Positions 36,201 through 43,921 of a stretch of DNA of 64,000 nt are shown piece after piece. The DNA lies in contig NZ_JACHVU010000017.1 in assembly GCF_014190915.1 (NCBI RefSeq), positions 1 to 64,000 on the forward strand. The letters run 5' to 3'. How positions within the stretch are numbered: the first letter of the stretch is position 1; every line of letters starts with the position of its first letter. The position numbers and the translations under genes are program-made. The notes beneath the pieces were generated by a model, which searched no databases, was not told the origin of the DNA, and saw nothing but the letters and a program-made list of their open reading frames with translations. The stretch is from Mycolicibacterium iranicum (GTDB taxonomy: Bacteria > Actinomycetota > Actinomycetes > Mycobacteriales > Mycobacteriaceae).

Positions 36201-36565
36201 GCACCGAGGAGCCGACGTTCTACAAAGACTTCCCGACGTCGGTGTCACCGCTGACCCGCCCGCATCGCAGCATCCCCGGTGTCGCGGAACGCTGGGACCT
36301 CGTCGCCTGGGGCGTCGAGCTGGGCACGGCCTACAGCGAGCTCACCGACCCGGTGGAACAGCGGCGCAGGCTCGAAGAACAGTCGCTGCTGGCAGCGGGC
36401 GGCGATCCCGAGGCGATGGAGCTCGACGAGGACTTCCTGCAGGCGATGGAATACGCCATGCCCCCGACCGGGGGGCTCGGCATGGGTGTCGATCGCGTCG
36501 TCATGCTCATCACCGGCCGCAGCATCCGCGAGACACTGCCCTTCCCGCTCGCCAAACCGCGCTGA
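33230..36565 (+). CDS. lysX: LysX: lysylphosphatidylglycerol synthase fused to lysyl-tRNA synthetase
   Basis: 1111-residue fusion. Residues 1-230 hold about six transmembrane helices (18-38, 65-81, 85-103, 117-134, 148-170, 207-228). Residues about 240-590 are the MprF-like (DUF2156) transferase. The C-terminal 500 residues are a class II LysRS with an OB-fold (655-735), motif 2 GRAFRNEGVDFSHNPEF and motif 3 GLGMGVDRVVML. The fusion charges tRNA-Lys and transfers Lys to phosphatidylglycerol, giving cationic-peptide resistance (known for M. tuberculosis Rv1640c). A TATCCT -10 lies 8 bases before the ATG. Single gene, followed 70 bases later by a membrane esterase as in Rv1639c. Confidence 0.95.
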   Translation: MTPTSLVRAHPKSGYRWVPAAAGWIVGVIATLSLLASLSPLVRSIIRVPREFVDDYIFNFPDTSFAWAFVLTLLAAALAARKRIAWWILVGYMAAAAVWNIADLVEGGERWFQEIGEVIGLGFHVAAVAFLLLARKEFWARVRRGALVKAAATLVAGMAVGTLIGWGLLELFPGSLARPDRFWYALNRVSAFAGADADSFSGHPHVLVNAVLGLFGALALMIAAIVLFQSQRADNALTGEDESAIRGLLEQYGKNDSLGYFATRRDKAVVFAPNGRAAITYRVEVGVCLASGDPVGDPKAWPLAIEAWLKLCETYGWAPGVMGASTTGAQAFREAGLNALQLGDEAILHPDEFRLSGPDMRAVRQAVTRARRSGVSVRFRRHRELTSEQMAEVVRHADAWRDTEDERGFSMALGRLGDPADADCLLVEAIQDDAGGQGGSGTVVAMLSLVPWGSNGVSLDLMRRSPQSPNGTIELMVSELCLQSEDVGITRISLNFAMFRSAFEQGAQLGAGPVARLWRWLLVFFSRWWQLETLYRSNMKYQPEWVPRYACYEDARLVPRVGVASVIAEGYLVLPFSRRHEQPHTGHHIAAPGSLVATGMLHSDGTAPDSDGLGTDRDDDNPPRKLPEQERVRMAKLKALQADGVDAYPVGDPPSHTVAEALACQEGAEVTVAGRILRLRDYGGALFAQMRDWSGETQLLLDNSVLTEGSTADFTRTIDLGDLVEVTGTMGHSRSGTWSVLVTRWRLTGKCLRPLPDKWKGLTDQEARVRARYVDLAINTDARELIRARSGVLHAIRETLVAKGFLEVETPILQQIHGGANARPFLTHINAYDLDLYLRIAPELYLKRLCVGGVERVFELGRAFRNEGVDFSHNPEFTLLEAYQAHADYNVWIDGCRELIQNAAQAANGAHVFLRPRKDDPGVLEPVDISGQWAVKTVHGAVSEALGEEIGPETDLATLRRLCDKAAIPYLTHWDTGAVVLELYERLVEDRTEEPTFYKDFPTSVSPLTRPHRSIPGVAERWDLVAWGVELGTAYSELTDPVEQRRRLEEQSLLAAGGDPEAMELDEDFLQAMEYAMPPTGGLGMGVDRVVMLITGRSIRETLPFPLAKPR

Positions 36566-36635
36566 CACCGGTCCCCCACCTCGTTGGCAGCCTGCTCACA
36601 GCGCCCGCCAAGGAACCCCGGCCATCCTGGTCCTC

Positions 36636-37991
36636 GTGACGTTGCCCGGCACTGTGGCAGAGGCTCTGCGCCACAACCTTTCGCTGATGCACGGTTGGCT
36701 GCCGCTGACCGTGCAGTGCCTCGCCGCGGCCGCGGTCGTCCTCGCGCTCGGGTGGCGCACCGGGCGCTGGCGGCGGGTATGGCTGCCGTGGTCGGCGCTC
36801 ATCGGCGGGGCCCTGGCGATGGCGACCTACTGCTACATCGAATCCGCCGGCGTCGCCGACGACACCAACCCCGCACCGCACACCCTCTGGCTGTGGATCG
36901 CGCTGTCGGGGTTGTCGATCGGGGTGCTGGTATCGGGGTGGCGGGGCAGCCGGTGGCGACCGCGGGTGGCCGCGTTGATCGCCGTGCCCCTGTGTGCACT
37001 GTCGGCGGCACTGGCCCTCAACCTGTGGGTCGGGTACTTCCCCACCGTGCAGACGGCGTGGAATCAGATGACCGCCGGACCGCTGCCCGATCAGACCGAC
37101 GCCGTCACGGTCGCGGCGATGCAGAAGCAGCACCGGGTGCCCATCAAGGGCAGCGTGGTTCCCGTCGACATCCCGTACAGCGCCTCGGGATTCAAGCACC
37201 GACAGGAGTTCGTCTACCTGCCGCCCGCGTGGTATGCCAGCGACCCACCCCCCGCACTGCCGACCGTGATGATGATCGGCGGCGAGTTCAACACCCCCGC
37301 GGACTGGTTGCGCGCCGGGGGCGCGATCAAGACGCTTGACGACTTCGCTGCGGCACACGGCGGCTACGCACCGGTGTTCGTGTTCGTCGACCCCGGCGGC
37401 ACGTTCAACAACGACACCGAATGCGTCAACGGAACCCGCGGCAATTCGGCTGACCACCTCGTCAAAGACGTTGTCCCCTACATGAAGTCGGCATACGGGG
37501 TGAGCGCGGGCAGCGCGAACTGGGGCGTGGTCGGCTGGTCGATGGGCGGCACCTGCGCGGTCGACCTCACCGTGATGCATCCGGACACGTTCAGTGCCTT
37601 CGTCGACATCGCCGGCGACGCGGCGCCCAATGCCGGCGACCGGGCCGAGACGATCGACCGGCTGTTCGGCGGCAACCAGGCGTCCTACGCCGCGTTCGAT
37701 CCGGCGGCAGTGATCACGCGGCACGGTCCCTACCAGGGCGTCGCCGGATGGTTCGACGTGAACAGCTCCGGCGCCGCCGGGAGCAGGCCGAATGACCAGG
37801 CGGTGGCCGCCGGGTCCCTGTGCGACCAGGGCAGGCAGGCGGGTATCGACTGTGCGGTGGTCAGCCAGCCCGGCAACCACGACTGGCCCTTCGCCTCCAC
37901 CGCGTTCACGGCCGCCCTGCCTTGGCTCGCCGCGCAGATCGGCACACCCGGGGTGGCTCAGGTCGGCTTCCCCGAGGCCTTGCGCGGGTAG
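36636..37991 (+). CDS. membrane-anchored esterase-like protein (Rv1639c-like)
   Basis: 451-residue protein with about four N-terminal transmembrane helices (within residues 15-140) and an extracytoplasmic alpha/beta hydrolase domain of the esterase D/mycolyltransferase-like type. The nucleophile motif is VVGWSMGGT and a likely catalytic His is in QPGNHDW. Its location after lysX matches Rv1639c. GTG 36636 is the best start; a CATCCT -10 element lies 7 bases before it. It may alter a cell-envelope ester or lipid made with LysX, but this is inference. Confidence 0.82.
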   Translation: MTLPGTVAEALRHNLSLMHGWLPLTVQCLAAAAVVLALGWRTGRWRRVWLPWSALIGGALAMATYCYIESAGVADDTNPAPHTLWLWIALSGLSIGVLVSGWRGSRWRPRVAALIAVPLCALSAALALNLWVGYFPTVQTAWNQMTAGPLPDQTDAVTVAAMQKQHRVPIKGSVVPVDIPYSASGFKHRQEFVYLPPAWYASDPPPALPTVMMIGGEFNTPADWLRAGGAIKTLDDFAAAHGGYAPVFVFVDPGGTFNNDTECVNGTRGNSADHLVKDVVPYMKSAYGVSAGSANWGVVGWSMGGTCAVDLTVMHPDTFSAFVDIAGDAAPNAGDRAETIDRLFGGNQASYAAFDPAAVITRHGPYQGVAGWFDVNSSGAAGSRPNDQAVAAGSLCDQGRQAGIDCAVVSQPGNHDWPFASTAFTAALPWLAAQIGTPGVAQVGFPEALRG

Positions 37992-38001
37992 CGTGACCGT
38001 T

Positions 38002-38247
38002 ATGTCGGACGAACCCACCAGCGCCCCCGAGAGCGGGTACTCCTCTGACGGCGTGCCCACGTTCGAATCCGTCCGCGAGAAGATCGAGACCCGCTACACG
38101 ACCTCGATCGGGTCGGCGGAACTGGCGTCCGAGACGACCGAGGGACGCACGATCGAGCAGCAGTACGACGCCCGGCAACGCGCTGCGGCCGAGCGCCTCG
38201 CGCAGATCCGTGAATCCATGGGCCCGAAACCGGACGCCGGTCAGTAA
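38002..38247 (+). CDS. small conserved protein (Rv1638A-like)
   Basis: 81-residue hydrophilic protein with no membrane segment or known domain. The middle (FESVREKIETRYTTSIGSAEL) and C-terminal half are charged and helical. A TAGCGT element 7 bases before the ATG suggests a short-leader or leaderless message; a GTG at 37993 is also in frame. In M. tuberculosis the Rv1638A gene lies between Rv1639c and uvrA; here a gene block separates it from uvrA. Its end overlaps the convergent gene by 7 bases. Confidence 0.7.
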   Translation: MSDEPTSAPESGYSSDGVPTFESVREKIETRYTTSIGSAELASETTEGRTIEQQYDARQRAAAERLAQIRESMGPKPDAGQ

Positions 38248-39329
38248 TCGGATTCGGCGGCCCGCACCTCGGCCAGGAACGCGTCACCACCGGGGCGCTG
38301 CAGCCGCGCCCGGGCGAAAGCGCGGACCCGGTCCCGGATCTCGGGCGACTCCGCGACCTCGGCCCCCACGGACACCGCCGTATCAGTCCAATCCCGGCCC
38401 CAGGCAGCAGTTTCGGAGATCGACGCGCGACTCCGGTCGACCAATGCGATGGTGGCCGTCCCCGCCGCGTCCAGCGAGCCCGCACCGCCGATGTCACCGG
38501 AGCTGACACGCACGGCGATGCCCGTGGGCGACGCAGGTCCCGACAGCTCGGCCTGCACCACGGCGGTGGCAACCTCGCAGTCGGATTGGACCCGCCAGCT
38601 CACCGTGCCCTCGGCGGCGTCGAACACCCGGGGCGGCACCGCGGTCCAGTTCACCGACGCCACACCTGCGGCGATGGCCTGGCCGGCACGCGGACCGGCC
38701 GCGCCGGCGACGAGCGCATAGCCGTCCCGTGACGCCGGTGTCGCGTCCTGCACCGGGGCAGCGACCTCAACACCCACCTCATCGGCCAGGTCGGCGCAGG
38801 CACCGACCAACTCCCCCACCCGCGGATCGCCCTGACGCGCCAGCGTGCCGAGGACCCCGGCGTGGGGCCGCAGGAGCTCCGCCACGTCCGAATCGAACGT
38901 GTCGTCGGTGAGATAGGCCTCGGCGGCGGTGGTCAGCAGCGCCACCTCGCAATCCAGGATCGTGTCGTCCAGTTCGGCGATCCCGTCACGCTGGCTCGCC
39001 GGCCACCACCGCCGCAGCCAGTGTCCGAGCGCCAGTCGGCGCAGCGGCTCCAGAGATTCCATCCGCACCGTCGCACCGCCGACCTCGACGACAGCGCCCT
39101 CGGAGACGCCCAGGAGTGCCCGCGTCACCGCGTCGTGACCGTCCTCTCCCAGGATTCGCCAGAGCCAGTCCGCACGGACCGGATCCGTGAAGGTGATCTG
39201 CGGGCCCGCGGTGGGATCGTCGACCGTCCACGACAGCACCGCCCCGGACACCTCGAGGACCGCTGTCACCTCTGGGGCATCCGGTGTGGGACCCGTCGTC
39301 CACAGCCCCGATTCGATCGTGAATCTCAT
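38241..39329 (-). CDS. unknown protein, CHAT-locus component A
   Basis: I do not recognise this 362-residue protein. It has no signal peptide or membrane helix. The N-terminal 120 residues are beta-rich with conserved-looking Trp (SGLWTTG, LSWTVDD, WLWRILG, HWLRRWW); the middle is helical; the C-terminal 150 residues are again beta-rich, Ala/Val/Ser-dominated. The start ATG overlaps the stop of the upstream gene by ATGA, so the two are made together. It is the last gene of the minus-strand block that contains the CHAT protease. Confidence 0.7.
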   Translation of the reverse strand: MRFTIESGLWTTGPTPDAPEVTAVLEVSGAVLSWTVDDPTAGPQITFTDPVRADWLWRILGEDGHDAVTRALLGVSEGAVVEVGGATVRMESLEPLRRLALGHWLRRWWPASQRDGIAELDDTILDCEVALLTTAAEAYLTDDTFDSDVAELLRPHAGVLGTLARQGDPRVGELVGACADLADEVGVEVAAPVQDATPASRDGYALVAGAAGPRAGQAIAAGVASVNWTAVPPRVFDAAEGTVSWRVQSDCEVATAVVQAELSGPASPTGIAVRVSSGDIGGAGSLDAAGTATIALVDRSRASISETAAWGRDWTDTAVSVGAEVAESPEIRDRVRAFARARLQRPGGDAFLAEVRAAESDY

Positions 39330-40636
39330 TGTGCCACCTGCGCTTCGAGCATCGCTTTGATGCGCTGCCGGTGGTCCAGACTCACCGAGCGGGACACGCC
39401 CTCCAGGAGTTCACGCACCTCGTCGACGTCCGAGCACGGTTCCTGCCAGACGTCGCGACCGTGCAGCCTGGCCCACAGCCGGCTCAGGTAGGGCCGCCGG
39501 AACGCGGCGAGTTCGTCGACGATGTGTTGCTGTCGGGGATGCACCGCGGCACCGTCGGCCAGGTACCGCCGTGCGTGCAGGACGTAGGCCTCCTTGCGCA
39601 ACCGGGCCTGGATCTGGCGGGCGAGATCGGTGCGGCACTGCGCCGTCTCGTCGAGCGGCGCGAGGTCGACCGCCACCTCGATACCCGCGATCAACGTGGC
39701 CTGTTTGTCCTCGCCGAGCAATCCCCAGGGAGCGCAGGACCGGTCGACCTCTTCGGCGCACAGCAGCGGGACATCGGGCAGTTCGTCGCGCGCCAGCGCC
39801 CGGCGCAGCGTGGCCCGCACACGGTCGACCACACTGCGGTCCAACGGTCGGTCGCCCTCGCCCGCCGTGATGGCCGGAGGTCGTTGCGGCTCACTGGAAC
39901 TCAAGCCGAGGCCGACGATCGACCACGGCAGCGCCGGCTCGGCGCCGCGCGCGGCCGCACCGAGGTTGTACGGCGTCGCGTCGGCCACGAGCGCCGACCA
40001 CACCCGCTGGCGGGCCACCGTCGCTTTGTGACCGTCGGCGCGCCCCAGCACCGTGGTCAGCCCGGTGAGGAACGGCCCGGTGATCTCGGCTCCGGCCCGC
40101 ACATCGAGCCAGCTGTCCAGGACCTGCGCCGACAGCGCCTCGACGACGTCCTGATCGGTGACATGCCGGTTCAGCACCTCGATGGCGGTGCGGTCGCGGT
40201 CGGAATGGATCTCCTGGAGGATCGCGGTCGCCGCGTCGTGGTCCTCATCGGCCGGCGCCCCGCGGGTCACCGCGAGCTCGAAGCACAGCGGAAAGTACAG
40301 CTCCTGAGCGTTGCCGGTGGTGATGCGTAACCGGCGACGGCCTCGTTTGAGCAGGTCGAACCAGCCGGCCGTGGCGCGCAGGTCCTCGGCGTGGCCGAGG
40401 ATGGCGTCGTGCATCTCGGCGGCGACGTCGGGGGGCACACACGGCGCCGAGAACTTCGTGTTGGAGCGCAGCCGCAGAACGAGCGGATCGATGATCCGTT
40501 TCACGGTGCGGCTCAAGGGACCACCGTCGTCGGCGCTGAGCACCTCGACGCCCGGGCCGATCGCGCGCCAGGCGCGTTCGATCACCGCCCGGCGAGGCTG
40601 TCGCACGGCCACCGTGGTCTCGGGTCCCGCAGTCAC
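39326..40636 (-). CDS. unknown protein, CHAT-locus component B
   Basis: I do not recognise this 436-residue protein. It is soluble, Arg-rich and mostly helical, with no obvious catalytic motif. GTG 40636 is chosen because a -10 element TATTCT lies exactly six bases upstream; an in-frame ATG at 40678 would add 14 residues. Coupled to component A by a 4-base overlap. The size and context suggest a structural or substrate role beside the CHAT protease, but no function can be assigned. Confidence 0.7.
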   Translation of the reverse strand: MTAGPETTVAVRQPRRAVIERAWRAIGPGVEVLSADDGGPLSRTVKRIIDPLVLRLRSNTKFSAPCVPPDVAAEMHDAILGHAEDLRATAGWFDLLKRGRRRLRITTGNAQELYFPLCFELAVTRGAPADEDHDAATAILQEIHSDRDRTAIEVLNRHVTDQDVVEALSAQVLDSWLDVRAGAEITGPFLTGLTTVLGRADGHKATVARQRVWSALVADATPYNLGAAARGAEPALPWSIVGLGLSSSEPQRPPAITAGEGDRPLDRSVVDRVRATLRRALARDELPDVPLLCAEEVDRSCAPWGLLGEDKQATLIAGIEVAVDLAPLDETAQCRTDLARQIQARLRKEAYVLHARRYLADGAAVHPRQQHIVDELAAFRRPYLSRLWARLHGRDVWQEPCSDVDEVRELLEGVSRSVSLDHRQRIKAMLEAQVAQ

Positions 40637-40642
40637 CGGAAC

Positions 40643-40648
40643 AGAATA
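40643..40648 (-). promoter_or_regulatory. -10 element of the component B/A transcript
   Basis: TATTCT on the minus strand, then six bases, then the GTG of component B: the leaderless arrangement. It has the same -10/GTG layout as the promoter of the TPR-CHAT pair at 43865-43870, which may indicate joint expression. It lies close to the start of the divergent small membrane protein. Confidence 0.55.
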
Positions 40649-40691
40649 GAAGTTGGGTTCGGTAGCCGTGGCGATCATCGACTCTCTTCGC

Positions 40692-41021
40692 ATGCCCAGC
40701 CTGTTGACCCTGATGTTCTTCAGCTTTCTGATCGCCGGCACCGCCGCTGTGCTGCTCGTCCCCAGCCACGCGGTGGTCAGGTCGCGCGGCGTGGTGGTCG
40801 GGCTTCGCCTGACCGGTGACTTCACCGCGGACTGCCATGAGGTCGAGCTCGACGTCATGGTGAGCCGCCCCGAGGGCGGGCAGTTCCCGGCCCGCGAGAC
40901 CACGCTCATCCCGGAAGCGTCTCTGGCGCACTTCACGCCCGGCAGCATCATCGACATGTACTACCGTCCCGGTGACGAGTCGTCGGTCGCTGTGCGCGTC
41001 CCGCGCCGCGGGCACTCGTGA
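40692..41021 (+). CDS. small single-pass membrane protein within the CHAT locus
   Basis: 109-residue protein with one N-terminal transmembrane helix (LMFFSFLIAGTAAVLLV) and a beta-rich domain of about 80 residues. No family is recognised. ATG 40692 is used; GTG 40668 and TTG 40653 are in-frame alternatives. It is the only plus-strand gene in the block, divergent from component B and ending 3 bases before the CHAT gene stop. It could anchor or sense for the system (inference). Confidence 0.62.
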   Translation: MPSLLTLMFFSFLIAGTAAVLLVPSHAVVRSRGVVVGLRLTGDFTADCHEVELDVMVSRPEGGQFPARETTLIPEASLAHFTPGSIIDMYYRPGDESSVAVRVPRRGHS

Positions 41022-41024
41022 GCC

Positions 41025-42236
41025 TCACCGCGCACCGTCCACCGCGAAACTGACCAGCGCCGCCCAGTACAGCGGGCTGGCGCCGAGATCCCCTCCGCGC
41101 CAGCGGGTCAGCTGCTCCCGTTGCCAGGCGTTGACGGCGCGGCCCGCGTCCGGCGCCTCGTGTGCGACGTCGACGGCGATGACGGCGTCGGCCATCGGAT
41201 CCGCGTCTGCGGTCGCCGACCGGCAGAACTGGCGGTACCCCGCCGCGGTGGGCAACGACCACAGGGTGGCGGTCACCAACACGGCTCCGCCGAGGATCAG
41301 CGCGGCGACCAGGCCCGTGGCCTCGTCGAACCGGTAATCGCTGCCGGAAGAGCAGGCCAGCAGTGCCGCACGAGGGGGTATGGGCAGCTGCGCGGCCATG
41401 AGATCGCCTGCCGCCAGCGGAAGCTCGTCGGCGAGGTGCACGGCGGCCCGATCGGCGTGACCTTCCTCCCCGTCGGCGGCGGTGGCGTGGCCGACGAACA
41501 ACAGCCGAGCGGGCGCCCGGGACAACTGGGCCGCCAGCCAGCCTCGGTCGGCTTCTGCGGACCGGAACAGCTGCACCGGCGCCGCCACCTCGGGCAGCAC
41601 GTCGCGCCGGGCGCGGACCTCGGCGAAGTGGCGGGTCAGCTGCCCCTCGGGGTCGGGCCTGCCCAGGACCGACCCCAGTGCCGAATCGGGCCGCTGCCCG
41701 GGTACACGCGGATCGAGGATCAGCAGCGCCGGCCGGTCGCGGCGCTCCGTCCACTGCACGGCCGAGCGGGGCGCGTTCGCGATGTTCGGCGGTGCCGCGA
41801 ACAGGACGTCAGCGAGGTCGATCAGGCGCTCTCCCGAACCTTCGGGGTGTTCCAGCATCACCCACGGCACCTGCGCCAGTCGTCCCGTCGGAGCGACGAA
41901 CACCGTCGGATGCGGGTGTGAGGTGATCAATTGCCAACCGGCGGCGGGGATCAGCGTCTCGCCGAGAACGCGCGCGAGGTGTTGCTCGGCGGCCGGAGCC
42001 GAGAAGGAGCCCGCGGTGAGGGCACGTTCGAGCGCCTGCCGCAGGCTTTCCGACGGTTTCGGATCGGGGAGGGCGTCGGCGAGAAGACCGCCCACCATTG
42101 TCAGCGCGGACTCCTCGACCACCCAGGTGACGGTCGCCTCGGGCCGGCCGACGACCCGCAGGCTGGCGTAGGTGGCTACGCCGACATCGGCGAAACGCAG
42201 GATCAACGTCGCGGCGGTCACGGCCAGGTGCTCCAT
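41025..42236 (-). CDS. CHAT domain (caspase-like) protease
   Basis: 403-residue soluble protein. The C-terminal half (about 165-403) is a CHAT peptidase domain: His250 in LLFVGHATA and Cys295 in ALLACSSGSD form the catalytic pair, followed by the family block GLVAALILGGAVLVTATLW. Both catalytic residues are intact. The N-terminal half is unassigned. ATG 42236 overlaps the upstream TPR-like gene by 19 bases, so the two should be translated together. CHAT proteases are activated by partner proteins and cut specific substrates, in some cases triggering cell death or defence. Confidence 0.88.
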   Translation of the reverse strand: MEHLAVTAATLILRFADVGVATYASLRVVGRPEATVTWVVEESALTMVGGLLADALPDPKPSESLRQALERALTAGSFSAPAAEQHLARVLGETLIPAAGWQLITSHPHPTVFVAPTGRLAQVPWVMLEHPEGSGERLIDLADVLFAAPPNIANAPRSAVQWTERRDRPALLILDPRVPGQRPDSALGSVLGRPDPEGQLTRHFAEVRARRDVLPEVAAPVQLFRSAEADRGWLAAQLSRAPARLLFVGHATAADGEEGHADRAAVHLADELPLAAGDLMAAQLPIPPRAALLACSSGSDYRFDEATGLVAALILGGAVLVTATLWSLPTAAGYRQFCRSATADADPMADAVIAVDVAHEAPDAGRAVNAWQREQLTRWRGGDLGASPLYWAALVSFAVDGAR

Positions 42237-43858
42237 TCCGGTTCCGACGAGGTGACCCGGCGGCCGTACCGCAGATGGGCCAGATCGCGGTAGTGCACCA
42301 GGACGTGTTCGGCCTGTGGGTCCATCCGCAAGGGAGGCAGGGCGCCGAGTGTCGTCAGGATCGCGCCGGTCGTCGTCGCCGGACCCGAGGCCACGAGCGC
42401 GTACTCCTCGGCATCGTCGACCGGGACCGCAGCCGTCGCGGTGTCCGCCCAGTCTGCGCCGTGCGGCGACTGCGGAACACTGAAAGTTCCTCGTGCACAG
42501 TGGTATTCGATGAGCTCACTGACGAGGGCGGTATTGCCCCACTCCCAGGCGACCGCGAATGCGCCGGCAAGCAGGCGCGACGACACGTGGGTGGCCCAGC
42601 GCATCCGGGCATCGGCATCGTTGAGTGCATGGCGGACCGAGTCGACGGCGAGCGCGGCGGGCACTTTCAGATCCGCGGCGCGGGCGAATTTCTCCTCGGC
42701 CCCGTCCGGGTTCGCCAAGGCGTCTGCGCGCAGGATCGAACCCAGGTGGTCGTCGAGCCGGGCGTACTGCAGCCAACTGTGCCGGGGCCAGGCGTCGAGG
42801 AGTTCGCGGGCGCTCGTGACGCGATCGGTGGCGGCGGCGAAGTCACCGCGCAGGATGTCGACCCAGCTGCGTTGCAACAGGATTCGGTGGATGTGCAAGG
42901 GTTTGTTGATCTCACGCCAGTGTCGCTCGGCGTGGCTGAGCCTTTCGTCGGCGTCGTCCAGCGCCCCTACCGAAATGCTGATCAGACCGAAGTACAGCCA
43001 ACTGCGCGACACGTCGTGGGCCCGGTTGCCGTCGGCGATCGCCGGGTAGGCCTCGTGGACAAGGTCTTGCGCACGGGCCCGGTCACCGGCCGACCACGCC
43101 GCGGTCGCGCGTTCCAGCTGCGTTCGGGCGGTCGCGAGGCGCCAGTTACGTGCCTGCGCCCGGGCGCCGGCGCGCCGCAGCCACGGCTCGGCCTCGGTGA
43201 GCCGTCCGGTCTCCACACAGAACCTGCCGTAGCCGGTCCCGGCGAGCACGCGCAGGTTGTCGTCGAACTCGCTGCCGTCCCCCGGCCCCTCGATGGCCGC
43301 GAACACCTGCTCCCACAGCGGAAGTGACTGCACATGGAGGTCGTCGTCGCAGAGGGCGACGGCGCTGAGGATCCTCGCGTAGGTGATCAGGTACGCGTGC
43401 TCACCGGTGAGGTCATCGAACATTCCGGGCTCCTCGATGAGTGCCCGCAGATGCGCAGCAGCCGCTTCGTGTTCGCCGTGAGCGGCCGCGAGTCCTGCCC
43501 GCAGGAAAAGCGAACGCCGGCCGTAACGGCACACCATGTGGTTGACCTCGGTCGCGGTCAGCGTGACCTGCGGGACCAGATCCGGCCGACGCCCCGCCTG
43601 GATGTCGCGGTAGATCTGCAGGCAGTCCTCGATACGTTTCAGACATTCCGTCACCCCGTCGTAGGCCGTCCTGACCAGATAGAGGTCCCCGAGCTGTGCG
43701 TACACCTCCAGGAGCAGGTCGTCGCGGTCCACCTCTTCGATGCGTGGCATCAACGCCAGCAGGACGTCCTTGGCCGTGTCTTCGTCGGCGGAAAAGGCGA
43801 GATGTCGCGCTCGTTCGAGCTCCTGCTCGATGTCGCGATGACCGGGAAGTGGGGTCAC
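42218..43858 (-). CDS. TPR-like helical repeat protein, CHAT partner
   Basis: 546-residue, almost entirely helical protein built of TPR-like repeats: recurrent helix pairs such as LLLEVYAQLGDLYLVRTAYD, TGYGRFCVETGRLTEAEPW and LDDADERLSHAERHWREI. It ends in a short non-repeat domain (about 470-546). No enzyme motif. GTG 43858 is six bases after a -10 TATGAT; an in-frame ATG at 43918 would add 20 residues. Overlap with the CHAT gene indicates a physical partnership, with the repeats sensing a signal or presenting a substrate, as in other TPR-CHAT systems. Confidence 0.8.
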   Translation of the reverse strand: MTPLPGHRDIEQELERARHLAFSADEDTAKDVLLALMPRIEEVDRDDLLLEVYAQLGDLYLVRTAYDGVTECLKRIEDCLQIYRDIQAGRRPDLVPQVTLTATEVNHMVCRYGRRSLFLRAGLAAAHGEHEAAAAHLRALIEEPGMFDDLTGEHAYLITYARILSAVALCDDDLHVQSLPLWEQVFAAIEGPGDGSEFDDNLRVLAGTGYGRFCVETGRLTEAEPWLRRAGARAQARNWRLATARTQLERATAAWSAGDRARAQDLVHEAYPAIADGNRAHDVSRSWLYFGLISISVGALDDADERLSHAERHWREINKPLHIHRILLQRSWVDILRGDFAAATDRVTSARELLDAWPRHSWLQYARLDDHLGSILRADALANPDGAEEKFARAADLKVPAALAVDSVRHALNDADARMRWATHVSSRLLAGAFAVAWEWGNTALVSELIEYHCARGTFSVPQSPHGADWADTATAAVPVDDAEEYALVASGPATTTGAILTTLGALPPLRMDPQAEHVLVHYRDLAHLRYGRRVTSSEPEWSTWP

Positions 43859-43864
43859 CGCGCA

Positions 43865-43870
43865 ATCATA
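43865..43870 (-). promoter_or_regulatory. -10 element of the TPR-CHAT transcript
   Basis: TATGAT on the minus strand followed by six bases and GTG. It supports a leaderless start for the TPR-like gene and argues against the upstream ATG at 43918. Confidence 0.58.
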
Positions 43871-43921
43871 GGAAGCGGCGGGCGTGTCGGGAACGCCCGC
43901 CGCTCCGGGCAGCGACATAGG

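Noticed and set aside
38241..43918. Reading the CHAT block as a CRISPR-associated Craspase locus
   Set aside because: There is no gRAMP/Cas7-11 gene, no Cas1/2 and no repeat array in the window.
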